Under the pieces are notes generated by a model that did not search any database, was not told the origin of the DNA, and saw only the letters and a program-made list of their open reading frames with translations. A DNA stretch of 53,458 nt from Acidimicrobiales bacterium (GTDB lineage Bacteria; Actinomycetota; Acidimicrobiia; Acidimicrobiales; DASWMK01): positions 1 through 53,458 of the forward strand of contig DASWMK010000010.1 in NCBI GenBank assembly GCA_036399815.1, in the 5' to 3' direction. The first letter of the stretch is position 1; each line of letters begins with the position of its first letter. A program made the translations under genes and the position numbers. This document shows positions 46,631 to 53,458 of the stretch, one piece after another.

Positions 46631-48643
46631 CAGGGCCCCCGGCAGCGGCCGGGCGTGCACGAGCGTGAGGTGCTGCACGGCCCTCGTCATGGCCACGTAG
46701 AGGGCTCGGACCCCCCTCGGCTCGGCGGCGACGACGGCGGCCGGCTCGACCACCACGACGGCGTCGAACTCGAGGCCCTTCGCCGCCGCCGGCGGGAGCA
46801 GGGTGACCCGCTCGCCGAGGCCGACCCGCAGCCCCGACCCGACGGCCACGCCGGCGTCGCGCAGCGCGGCCTCGAGCGGCCCGAGGTGCTCGGCGACGGC
46901 GATCACGCCGACCGACGACCACCGCTCGGCCGCCGCCGCCACCGCCCTCGCCGCCGCGGGGACGAGGTCGCCGGGGGTCGGCGCGGTGACGACCGCCGGC
47001 GGGTCGCCGGCCGTGCGCACCGACCGGGCGGGGCGGACGTGGGGCGCGGCCTCGGGCAGCAGCCGGTTGGCGACGTCGAGGATCGGCCCCGGCACCCGGT
47101 AGCCGAGGCCGAGCTCCTCGATGCGGGCCTCGGCCGGCCCCCGGAGGTGGACGAGCGCGTCCTCCCACCGGTCCTGCCCCCACGGGCTGGTCGCCTGGGC
47201 CAGGTCGCCGAGCACGGTGAGCGACCCGGTCGGGCTGCGGCGGGCCACCATCCGCAGGGCCATGGCCGACAGGTCCTGGGCCTCGTCCACGACCACGTGC
47301 CCGTAGGTGGCGGGCACGCCGTTCAGCAGGGCCTCGGCCTCGTCGAGGAGGGGCACGTCGGCCGCCGTCCACGGCTCGTCGTCCACCCGCTTGGCCGCCG
47401 GCCGGCGCAGCAGCGCCTGCTCGGCGGGGGAGAGGACCCCCTCGGCGGCGCGGGCCATGGCCCGCCGGTTGGAGAGGAGGCGGCGGACGAGGGCGGCGGC
47501 GCTGAGCGCCGGCCACATCCGGCCGACGGCGGCGGCGAAGGCCCGGTCGGCCCGCAGCTCCTCGAGGAAGCGGTCCTCGGGGGCCGGCAGCGCGGCCTGG
47601 CGGCGGTGGACGTCCCAGGCCAGGCGGTGCATGCGGCCCCGGAACACCTCCCGGCCGGCGGCGAAGGTGCCCGTCCGCTCCACCGTCGAGGCCATCACCT
47701 CGGCCACGTCGGCCGCCGGGACCCTGGCCCGGCCCGACGTCAGGACGACGTCCACGTCGCCGTCGGGCGGGGCCAGGTGCTGGTGCATCGCCCTGGCCAG
47801 CACGGTCGCCATGCGGGCGTCGCCCTTCAGGGTGGCGGTGGCCGCGCCGTCCTCGGCCCGCACCCGCCACCGGGCCCCGGCCAGGGTCTCGACCGTGGCC
47901 TGCACGACCGCCGTCTCGCCGAGGGACGGGAGGACGGCCGAGATGTAGCGCAGGAACACCCGGTTCGGGCCGACGACGAGCACCCGCTGCTCCTCCAGCA
48001 CGCCCCGGTGCTCGTAGAGGAGGAAGGCGGCCCGGTGGAGGCCGACCGCCGTCTTCCCCGTGCCCGGGCCGCCCTGCACGACGAGGAGGGTGTCGAGCGG
48101 GGCCCGGATGACCACGTCCTGCTCGGCCTGGATGGTGGCGACGATGTCGCGCATCTCGCCCGTCCTCGCCCGCTCCAGCTCGGCGAGGAGGGGGTCGGGC
48201 ACGCCGCCGCCGGTCACCGAGTCGGGGTCGTCGAAGCGCTCGTCGAACAGGTCGACCACCCGGCGGGCCTCGACGAGGAACCGGCGCCGCCGGTCGAGGC
48301 CCATGGGGTCGCGGACCGTCGCCCGGTAGAACGGCGTGCTGACCGGCGCCCGCCAGTCGACCACGACCGGCTCGCCCGACCCGTCCTCCACGTGGCGCCG
48401 CCCGACGTGGAACGTCTCGCCGTCCTCGGTGTCGAGGCGGCCGAAGCACAGCACCGTGCCGGCCTCGTCCATCGTCGCCAGCCGCCGGCGCAGGTGCCAG
48501 GCCGCGATCGCGCCGTCGACCGCCCCGGCGCTCAGGTCGTCGGCCGCCGCCATCCGCGCCGTGCGCTCCCGCATGGCGGCCAGGCACTCGTAGGCCCGGT
48601 CGAGGTGGGCCTGCTCCTCGTCCAGGTCGGGGTGGGCGCTCAC
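46610..48643 (-). CDS. helD: HelD-like UvrD-family ATPase (RNA polymerase recycling factor)
   Basis: A 677-residue SF1 helicase-like ATPase. The N-terminal coiled-coil arm (EEQAHLDRAYECLAAMRERTARM), VVDWRAPVSTPFYRAT, the Walker A QGGPGTGKTAVGLHR near residue 191, HVVVDEAQDLSAM (Walker B, near 449), GLGYRVP and the C-terminal AKGLEFDAVVVVEP and LYVAMTRAVQHL motifs match HelD. HelD enters the RNA polymerase channels, releases nucleic acid and recycles stalled enzyme; relatives (HelR) protect against rifamycins. GTG 48643 follows AAGGAGGG. Confidence 0.88.
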   Translation of the reverse strand: MSAHPDLDEEQAHLDRAYECLAAMRERTARMAAADDLSAGAVDGAIAAWHLRRRLATMDEAGTVLCFGRLDTEDGETFHVGRRHVEDGSGEPVVVDWRAPVSTPFYRATVRDPMGLDRRRRFLVEARRVVDLFDERFDDPDSVTGGGVPDPLLAELERARTGEMRDIVATIQAEQDVVIRAPLDTLLVVQGGPGTGKTAVGLHRAAFLLYEHRGVLEEQRVLVVGPNRVFLRYISAVLPSLGETAVVQATVETLAGARWRVRAEDGAATATLKGDARMATVLARAMHQHLAPPDGDVDVVLTSGRARVPAADVAEVMASTVERTGTFAAGREVFRGRMHRLAWDVHRRQAALPAPEDRFLEELRADRAFAAAVGRMWPALSAAALVRRLLSNRRAMARAAEGVLSPAEQALLRRPAAKRVDDEPWTAADVPLLDEAEALLNGVPATYGHVVVDEAQDLSAMALRMVARRSPTGSLTVLGDLAQATSPWGQDRWEDALVHLRGPAEARIEELGLGYRVPGPILDVANRLLPEAAPHVRPARSVRTAGDPPAVVTAPTPGDLVPAAARAVAAAAERWSSVGVIAVAEHLGPLEAALRDAGVAVGSGLRVGLGERVTLLPPAAAKGLEFDAVVVVEPAAVVAAEPRGVRALYVAMTRAVQHLTLVHARPLPGALRGAAAA

Positions 48644-48743
48644 CTGCCCTCCTTCCTCGCGCACGCGCGACGACGAGCCCCGAACGGCGAGGACCGGGGG
48701 GTCCACCGTGCGGGGCTTGGGGCGGGAAGGGTAGCGGGCTGCG

Positions 48744-48749
48744 TAGGGT
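48744..48749 (+). promoter_or_regulatory. -10 box of a probable leaderless promoter (DoxX gene)
   Basis: TAGGGT ends 6 nt before ATG 48756; no ribosome-binding site is seen. Confidence 0.4.
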
Positions 48750-48755
48750 GCCGCC

Positions 48756-49211
48756 ATGCGCACCACGTGGCTCGACGTCTGGGAGTGGCTCGCCGTGCTC
48801 CGGATCGGCCTCGGCCTGTGGTGGCTCGAGAGCTGGCGGCACAAGGACAAGCGGGGCTGGTTCGAGCGGGGGACCGGGATCGCGTGGGCGTCGTCGGTCG
48901 CCGAGAAGCACCGCTGGGGGTTCGTGCGCACCGGCTTCCAGCGGGTCGTCGCCCCCCGCCCGAAGGTCATGGCCCACGTGGTCGTGTGGGCCGAGCTGGC
49001 CATCGGCCTCGGCCTGGTGTTCGGCTTCCTCACCCCGATCGCCGCCGTCGGCGGGCTCGTGCTCAACGTCCTGTACTTCACGCTGATGGTCCACGACTGG
49101 GCCGAGCAGGGGCAGAACGCGATGATGGCGCTCATCTCGGTCGTCGTCCTCGGGGCCCACGCCTGGGCGACGTGGTCGCTCGACGACGCCCTCGGGCTGT
49201 TCGGCGCCTGA
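48756..49211 (+). CDS. DoxX-like membrane protein
   Basis: A 151-residue protein with four hydrophobic helices (about residues 9-24, 72-90, 93-112, 121-140) and the DoxX-type pattern RIGLGLWWLESW near the start and AELAIGLGLVFGFLTPIAAVGG in the second helix pair. DoxX proteins are quinone-associated membrane subunits or partners in thiosulfate oxidation and redox defence; the exact role of this subgroup is unknown. A ferredoxin and its reductase follow on the same strand after 47 nt. Confidence 0.75.
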   Translation: MRTTWLDVWEWLAVLRIGLGLWWLESWRHKDKRGWFERGTGIAWASSVAEKHRWGFVRTGFQRVVAPRPKVMAHVVVWAELAIGLGLVFGFLTPIAAVGGLVLNVLYFTLMVHDWAEQGQNAMMALISVVVLGAHAWATWSLDDALGLFGA

Positions 49212-49219
49212 GGCGCGGA

Positions 49220-49225
49220 TACGCT
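49220..49225 (+). promoter_or_regulatory. -10 box before the ferredoxin gene
   Basis: TACGCT lies 33 nt upstream of GTG 49259, with GGAAGAGGGGG as ribosome-binding site. Confidence 0.35.
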
Positions 49226-49258
49226 CGCCTCGACGACGGCGGAAGAGGGGGTTGAACG

Positions 49259-49450
49259 GTGAAGGTGGTCGTTGACTTCGACCTGTGCGAGTCGAACGCT
49301 CGCTGCATGGTGGCCGCGCCCGAGGTGTTCGAGGTGCGCGACGACGACTTCCTGTACGTGCTCCAGGAGAGCCCACCCGAGGAGCTGCGGGCGAAGGTGG
49401 AGGAGGCGGCCAGGGTCTGCCCCCGGCACGCCATCACGATCGAGGGCTGA
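49259..49450 (+). CDS. [3Fe-4S]-type ferredoxin
   Basis: A 63-residue ferredoxin with three cysteines, C10-x5-C16 and C54-P, in the order used by the single-cluster ferredoxins that feed actinobacterial cytochrome P450s and other oxygenases. The place of a fourth ligand (position 13) holds Asn, so a [3Fe-4S] cluster is expected. APEVFEV and the CPRHAI ending are typical. The reductase gene follows 9 nt downstream; no P450 gene is in the window. Confidence 0.92.
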   Translation: MKVVVDFDLCESNARCMVAAPEVFEVRDDDFLYVLQESPPEELRAKVEEAARVCPRHAITIEG

Positions 49451-49459
49451 CCGGGGGCT

Positions 49460-50683
49460 GTGCGGTCGGTCGTCGTCGTCGGGGGGTCGCTCGCCGGCCT
49501 GAGCGCCGTCGAGCAGCTCCGCACGGCGGGGTTCGACGGCGAGGTCGTCGTCGTCGACGGCGAGCCGCACCGGCCCTACGACCGGCCGCCGCTGTCCAAG
49601 GAGGTCCTCACCGGCAAGTGGGGGCCGGAGCGGACCACGCTGCGCTCCGACGACCAGCTGGCCGCCCTCGACGTCCAGTGGGAGGCGGGCCGGCGGGCCA
49701 CCCACCTCGACCTGGGCGGCCGCCGGGTCGAGCTCGACGACGGCCGCGCCCTCGACTTCGACGGCCTGGTGATCGCCACCGGAGCCGTCCCCCGGCGCCT
49801 GCCCGGCACCGAGGGGATGGCCGGGGTGCACGTGCTGCGGACCCTGGACGACGCCATGGCGCTGCGGGCCGAGCTCGAGGCCGGCCCCCGCCGGGTGGTC
49901 GTGGTCGGCGCCGGGTTCATCGGCGGCGAGGTGGCGGCCTCGGCCCGCACCCGGGGGCTCGAGGTCACGATCCTCGAGGCCCTCCCGGCGCCGATGATCC
50001 GGGTGCTCGGCGAGGAGATGGGCCGGTTCGTGGCCGACGTGCACCGCGACCACGGCGTCGACGTGCGCTGCGGGGTCGGGGTGGCCGGCTTCGAGGGCGA
50101 CGGCCGGGTCGAGGCCGTGCGCCTCGGCGACGGCACGGTGGTCGACGCCGACGTCGTCGTCGTCGGCATCGGCGTCACGCCCGACACGGGCTGGCTGCAC
50201 GAGTCGGGGCTCCCGCTGGCCGACGGCGTCGTGTGCGACGAGACCTGCCTTGCGGCGCCGTGGGTGGTGGCCGCCGGCGACGTCGCCCGCTGGCCCCACC
50301 CGATCACCGGCGCGCTGGTGCGGGTCGAGCACTGGGACCACGCCATCGCCCAGGGCCGCCACGCGGCCAGGCGGCTGCTGGCCGGCGACGGCCCCGGCGA
50401 GCCGTTCCGCCCCGTCCCGTGGTTCTGGAGCGACCAGTACGACCGCAAGTTCCAGGTCGCCGGCTGGTGGGACCCGCACGGCGAGACGAGGGTGGTCGAC
50501 GGGTCGCCGGCCGACCGGGCCTTCGTCGCCGTGTGCGAGCGGGACGGGATGGTGGCGGGCGTGCTCGGCGTCAACAAGGCCAGGGCCGTCGCCGCCTACC
50601 GGGCCCGGCTCGAGGCCGGCCTGCCGTGGGACGACCCGGCGGCCAGCGATCCGGCCGCACTGTTCCCGCCCCGCCCGGCCTAG
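49460..50683 (+). CDS. FAD-dependent ferredoxin reductase
   Basis: A 407-residue flavoprotein of the rhodocoxin/putidaredoxin reductase group. FAD loop VVVGGSLAGLSAVEQL at residues 5-20, YDRPPLSKEVL, IATGAVPRRLPG, NAD(P)H loop VVVGAGFIGGEVAASA near 150, the FAD-binding AAGDVARW and EHWDHAIAQGRHAARRLL. It passes electrons from NAD(P)H to the ferredoxin encoded 9 nt upstream. The terminal oxygenase is not in this window. GTG at 49460. Confidence 0.92.
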   Translation: MRSVVVVGGSLAGLSAVEQLRTAGFDGEVVVVDGEPHRPYDRPPLSKEVLTGKWGPERTTLRSDDQLAALDVQWEAGRRATHLDLGGRRVELDDGRALDFDGLVIATGAVPRRLPGTEGMAGVHVLRTLDDAMALRAELEAGPRRVVVVGAGFIGGEVAASARTRGLEVTILEALPAPMIRVLGEEMGRFVADVHRDHGVDVRCGVGVAGFEGDGRVEAVRLGDGTVVDADVVVVGIGVTPDTGWLHESGLPLADGVVCDETCLAAPWVVAAGDVARWPHPITGALVRVEHWDHAIAQGRHAARRLLAGDGPGEPFRPVPWFWSDQYDRKFQVAGWWDPHGETRVVDGSPADRAFVAVCERDGMVAGVLGVNKARAVAAYRARLEAGLPWDDPAASDPAALFPPRPA

Positions 50684-50686
50684 GAT
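50681..50686 (+). promoter_or_regulatory. -10 box before the LVIVD gene
   Basis: TAGGAT overlaps the reductase stop codon and lies 51 nt upstream of ATG 50738, which has GGGAGGGGG as ribosome-binding site. Confidence 0.35.
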
Positions 50687-50737
50687 CAGGGGACCGCGCC
50701 GGCGGCCAGCCGGCGCCCGGGAGGGGGATCTCCGAAC

Positions 50738-52192
50738 ATGCGCCTGTTCCGCCGCGCCGCGGCGGCGACCGTGCTGGTCGCCGGCCTCGTCGGCCTGCCA
50801 GCCGCGGCCACCGCCACGGGCTCGACCGCCGCCGCCGGCAGCGGCAGCCCGAACCTGACGCCGGTCGCCCACGTCCCGCTGACCGGCGGCCCGTCCGCCC
50901 CGGGCGGCGGCGGCAGCGACATCGAGTTCACCACCGTGGACGTCACCGGCCTCCCGGGCTCGGGCGGCGCCACCGGCGTGCACACCTTCGCCCTCGCCGG
51001 CAGCCTCGGCCGCGGCCTCCAGATCGTCGACGTCACCAACCCCCGCCGGCCGAGCGCGCCCCGCGTGTACGACTGCCGGGTGAGCCAGGGCGACGTGCAG
51101 GTCTTCCGGCGCGGCACCCGCACGCTCGTCATCTACGCCGCCGACTACGGCGTCACGCTCGGCTCGGCCTGCTACACCCAGCTCACCGCCCTCGGCGTCA
51201 ACGTCGGCAACGGCCTCGGCTCGGTCATCGTGGACGTCACGAACCCGTACCGGGTGAAGGCCGTCGGCTTCGTCAAGGAGCCGACCGGCAGCCACAACAC
51301 GACGATCCACCCGTCGGGCAGCTTCCTCTACAACTCGAACAGCGACTTCGACAGCAACGGCACGATCGAGGTGTTCGACCTGCGCGGGGCGCGGCTGCGC
51401 TCGCCGGTCAAGGTACGGACGATCACGCTCACCGGCGGGTCCGACAGCCACGACATCACGTTCAACGAGGCCGGGACGAGGGCGTACTCGGCGGCCCTCA
51501 ACCACACGGTCATCCTCGACACGACCGACCCGGAGAACCCGTCGGTGATCGGCCGCATCGTCGACCCGACCATCCAGATCCACCACCAGGCCGACCCGGT
51601 CACCGTCACCGACCCCGTCCTCGGCATCCGCACCCTGCTCGTCGTCACCGACGAGGTGAACGGCGGCGGCAACGCCCCCTGCCCGGGCGGCGGCCTGCAC
51701 ATCTACGACGTCACCGGGCCCCGCGAGACGGCGCCGGTCAAGCTCGGCGCCTGGTTCATCTCCGCGGTCACGGCGGCCGACGGCCGGGGCTGCACCTCGC
51801 ACGTCCTGCGCATGCACCCCGACGAGGGGATCATGACGATCGCCTGGTACCGCATGGGCGTCCGGGTGCTCGACATCTCGGGCCTCGGGTCGGTCACCCA
51901 GGGCCAGACGGCGTCGCCCATCGAGGAGATCGCCTACTACGTCTTCGACGACGCCAACACGTGGTCGGCCAAGACGCCGTCGATCGCCGCCAACGGGTCC
52001 TTCTACCTGTTCGGCAACGACATCGCCCGGGGCCTCGACGTGTTCCGCTTCGACCCGACCGCGGCCCAGGCCGACGACCCTGGCGTGTGGGTGCCGGCCG
52101 CCGTCGGCTCGGCCCTGCCGACCGCCGCCCGCTCGGTGACGGCCCAGCCGACCGGGCAGCGCTTCACCTGCGTCATCCCCCTCGACGCCTGA
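50738..52192 (+). CDS. secreted LVIVD-repeat beta-propeller protein
   Basis: A 484-residue exported protein. The signal peptide is residues 1-27 (ending ATATG). The mature part has propeller-like repeats of the LVIVD type, for example GLQIVDVTNPRRP, GSVIVDVTNPYRV, VILDTTDPENP, GLHIYDVTGPRET and VRVLDISGLGSV. Conserved His-rich turns (GSHNTTIHPSG, DSHDITFNEAG, QIHHQADP, TSHVLRMHPDEG) might bind metal. Role unknown. ATG 50738 has a strong ribosome-binding site. Confidence 0.85.
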   Translation: MRLFRRAAAATVLVAGLVGLPAAATATGSTAAAGSGSPNLTPVAHVPLTGGPSAPGGGGSDIEFTTVDVTGLPGSGGATGVHTFALAGSLGRGLQIVDVTNPRRPSAPRVYDCRVSQGDVQVFRRGTRTLVIYAADYGVTLGSACYTQLTALGVNVGNGLGSVIVDVTNPYRVKAVGFVKEPTGSHNTTIHPSGSFLYNSNSDFDSNGTIEVFDLRGARLRSPVKVRTITLTGGSDSHDITFNEAGTRAYSAALNHTVILDTTDPENPSVIGRIVDPTIQIHHQADPVTVTDPVLGIRTLLVVTDEVNGGGNAPCPGGGLHIYDVTGPRETAPVKLGAWFISAVTAADGRGCTSHVLRMHPDEGIMTIAWYRMGVRVLDISGLGSVTQGQTASPIEEIAYYVFDDANTWSAKTPSIAANGSFYLFGNDIARGLDVFRFDPTAAQADDPGVWVPAAVGSALPTAARSVTAQPTGQRFTCVIPLDA

Positions 52193-52202
52193 CCTCGGCG
52201 CC

Positions 52203-52838
52203 GTGACGGCCGCCGCCGGCATCCTGCTGGCGGCGGCCGCCGTCGGCGCCGTCGCCGACTGGGCGGCGGTCGGCACCGGCCGCCGCCGGCTGGAGGCGGT
52301 GGCCAAGCCCGCGACCCTGGCGCTGCTCGTCGGCGCGGCGGTCGCGCTCGACCCCGCGTCCGGGGCGGCGAGAGCGTGGTTCGTCGTCGCCCTCCTCGCC
52401 TCCCTGGCCGGCGACGTCGCCCTCCTGCCCGCCGTGGAGCGCTTCACGGCCGGGCTGGCCGCCTTCCTCGCCGCCCACCTCGCCTACGTCGCCGGGTTCC
52501 TGGCCGACGGCCACCACGCCGCCCCGCTCGCCGCCGGCGCCGTGCTCGTCGTCGCCGCGCTGGCCACGGCCGGGCGGGCCGTCGTCCGGGGCGCCCGCCG
52601 CCGGTCGCCGGCCCTCGCCGGGCCGGTCGCCGCCTACGCGCTCGCGCTGGCGGCCATGGTCGTCGCCGGGTGGAGCACGGGCGAGGCGGCCGCGCTGGCC
52701 GGCACCACCCTGTTCCTCGTCTCCGACGGGCTGCTGGCCTGGGACCGGTTCGTCGCCGCCGCGCCCGGCGGCCGGGTCGCCGTCCACGTCACCTACCACC
52801 TCGCCCAGGGCCTGCTGGTGGTCTCCCTGGCGTCCTGA
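52203..52838 (+). CDS. YhhN/TMEM86-like lysoplasmalogenase family membrane protein
   Basis: A 211-residue protein of seven to eight hydrophobic helices. Family landmarks: ADWAAVGTGRRRLEAVAKPATLALLV near the start, LASLAGDVALL, and LFLVSDGLLAWDRF with the paired Asp residues thought to form the active site. Animal members hydrolyse the vinyl-ether bond of lysoplasmalogens; bacterial substrate is not established. GTG 52203 lies 10 nt after the LVIVD stop. Confidence 0.82.
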   Translation: MTAAAGILLAAAAVGAVADWAAVGTGRRRLEAVAKPATLALLVGAAVALDPASGAARAWFVVALLASLAGDVALLPAVERFTAGLAAFLAAHLAYVAGFLADGHHAAPLAAGAVLVVAALATAGRAVVRGARRRSPALAGPVAAYALALAAMVVAGWSTGEAAALAGTTLFLVSDGLLAWDRFVAAAPGGRVAVHVTYHLAQGLLVVSLAS

Positions 52839-52846
52839 GCCGCCGC

Positions 52847-52852
52847 TACCCT
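52847..52852 (+). promoter_or_regulatory. -10 box of a probable leaderless promoter (lipoprotein gene)
   Basis: TACCCT ends 8 nt before GTG 52861; the intervening bases are pyrimidine-rich with no ribosome-binding site. Confidence 0.45.
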
Positions 52853-52860
52853 CGCCCCCC

Positions 52861-53352
52861 GTGCGCCGCATCGCCGCGATCGCGCTCCTCGGGCTCCTCG
52901 CCGCCTGCTCGCTGAGCGACGACCTCGACATGGTGAAGGCCGAGTCGGCCCTGCGCAGCGAGATCGCCCGCCACTACGGGGTCGCCGTCGACGAGGTCGC
53001 CTGCCCCGACGAGGTGGCGATGGAGGACGGCGGCACGTTCACCTGCCGGGTGACGGTGGCCGGCCAGGAGCTGCCCGTCGAGGCCACCCAGGACGACGGC
53101 GACGGCAACGTCACGTTCGAGGCGACGGCGGCGGTGATCGACGTCGTCGAGAAGACGGCCGAGCTCCAGGAGGCGATCGCGGCGGAGAACGCGGGCGCCC
53201 ACCTCCGCCTCTACTGCGGCGACCGGCCCGTGCTGGTGCTGGAGCCGGGCGGCACGTTCGACTGCCTGCTCGAGGGGCCGGACCTGCCGCTGCGGCGGGT
53301 GGTCGTGACCGTCGAGGACGTCGACGGGGCGACCACGTTCACGACCGGCTGA
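52861..53352 (+). CDS. DUF4333-like lipoprotein with two Cys-pair domains
   Basis: A 163-residue lipoprotein. The lipobox LLAAC places the lipidated Cys at residue 16. Two similar halves follow: the first with CPDEVAMEDGGTFTC and the second with CGDRPVLVLEPGGTFDC, each a Cys pair 13-16 residues apart around a GGTF turn, the pattern of DUF4333 extracellular domains. Function unknown; location is the outer face of the cytoplasmic membrane. The last 14 nt overlap the end of a leftward gene. Confidence 0.8.
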   Translation: MRRIAAIALLGLLAACSLSDDLDMVKAESALRSEIARHYGVAVDEVACPDEVAMEDGGTFTCRVTVAGQELPVEATQDDGDGNVTFEATAAVIDVVEKTAELQEAIAAENAGAHLRLYCGDRPVLVLEPGGTFDCLLEGPDLPLRRVVVTVEDVDGATTFTTG

Positions 53353-53458
53353 CGGCGTCCAGGCGGGCGAACCACCGCCCGCCCGCGCACCACGTGCCGG
53401 CGAGGGCCAGCCCGGCCGGGCCGGCCAGGCCGGCGGCGGCGTCCACCGCCACCCTGGC
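53339..53458 (-). CDS. C-terminal end of a leftward gene (partial)
   Basis: The minus strand is open from the window edge to TGA at 53339: 39 codons reading ARVAVDAAAGLAGPAGLAL then AGTWCAGGRWFARLDAVSRS. The Ala/Gly/Leu stretch could be a membrane helix. Too short to identify. It overlaps the lipoprotein gene by 14 nt. Its reality rests only on the open frame and the need for a gene in this space. Confidence 0.4.
   Translation of the reverse strand, partial: ARVAVDAAAGLAGPAGLALAGTWCAGGRWFARLDAVSRS

Noticed and set aside
48644-52447. Upstream extension of the helD frame to 1945 codons
   Set aside because: Only the last 677 codons are HelD; the rest is antisense to DoxX, ferredoxin, reductase, LVIVD and YhhN genes, and a good ribosome-binding site fixes the start at 48643.

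Overview
The window is 53.5 kb of very GC-rich DNA, with GTG as a frequent start codon and TGA/TAG as the usual stops. It reads as a chromosomal segment of an Actinomycetota bacterium. Gene order around positions 3750-9155 (ruc, CIRCE, galU, moeA/glp, glpR/sepX) matches mycobacteria and streptomycetes. The overall gene mix (lactate 2-monooxygenase, S8 protease with a Trp tail, PAS/GAF/PP2C regulators, HelD) would suit a deep-branching class such as Acidimicrobiia, but that rank is a guess. No rRNA, phage, plasmid or IS element is visible. The only clear mobile DNA is an intein.

Layout. 1-2350: PHP phosphoesterase, undecaprenyl-diphosphatase and a CpaB-like SAF protein. 2385-2850: a degenerate 45-48 bp tandem repeat with internal hairpins, the only gene-free stretch over 300 bp. 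2925-4218: a heat-shock operon, ruc-mtnP, under a CIRCE operator. 4279-9840: galU, an SRPBCC protein, moeA/glp, moaA, moaC, a GlpR/SepX-like membrane protein and a translin-family protein. 9885-17003: a secreted beta-propeller, tRNA-Ala(CGC), an orphan PIN protein, lactate 2-monooxygenase, a secreted hydrolase, a DUF2510/PH/SHOCT protein, an aminotransferase and an unknown. 17127-24904: an S8 protease with a strict five-residue Trp repeat, a GGDEF-EAL protein, a PAS-GAF-PP2C phosphatase and a Tat-exported M15-like peptidase.

24977-36076: an intein-split DUF5131 protein, an enoyl-CoA hydratase with a probable CTG start behind a 56-residue small ORF, then a leftward operon of APC permease, glutamine-synthetase-like ligase, class I gamma-glutamyl hydrolase and AceE-like thiamine-diphosphate enzyme joined by 1-4 nt overlaps, preceded by an SDR, an M29-like protein and an unknown. 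This operon looks like amine uptake and gamma-glutamyl processing. 36185-42001: haloalkane dehalogenase, a molybdopterin oxidoreductase (a possible user of the cofactor made by moaA/moaC/moeA), a two-component system and an Asp/His-rich exported protein. 42027-45432: a CYTH-kinase fusion, GNAT, a DinB-MOSC fusion, RidA and a class II aldolase, the last again with a CTG start in a CTGA overlap. 45490-53458: a secreted beta-helix protein, HelD, DoxX, ferredoxin plus reductase, an LVIVD propeller, a YhhN protein, a DUF4333 lipoprotein and the end of one leftward gene.

Window-wide signal: at least nine genes begin 6-9 nt after a TANNNT hexamer, the signature of leaderless transcription. The most interesting loci are the intein inside a cysteine motif, the hairpin repeat array, the two CTG starts, the Trp-pentad tail and the gamma-glutamyl/ThDP operon. 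All functional calls are from reading the sequence; no database search was run.
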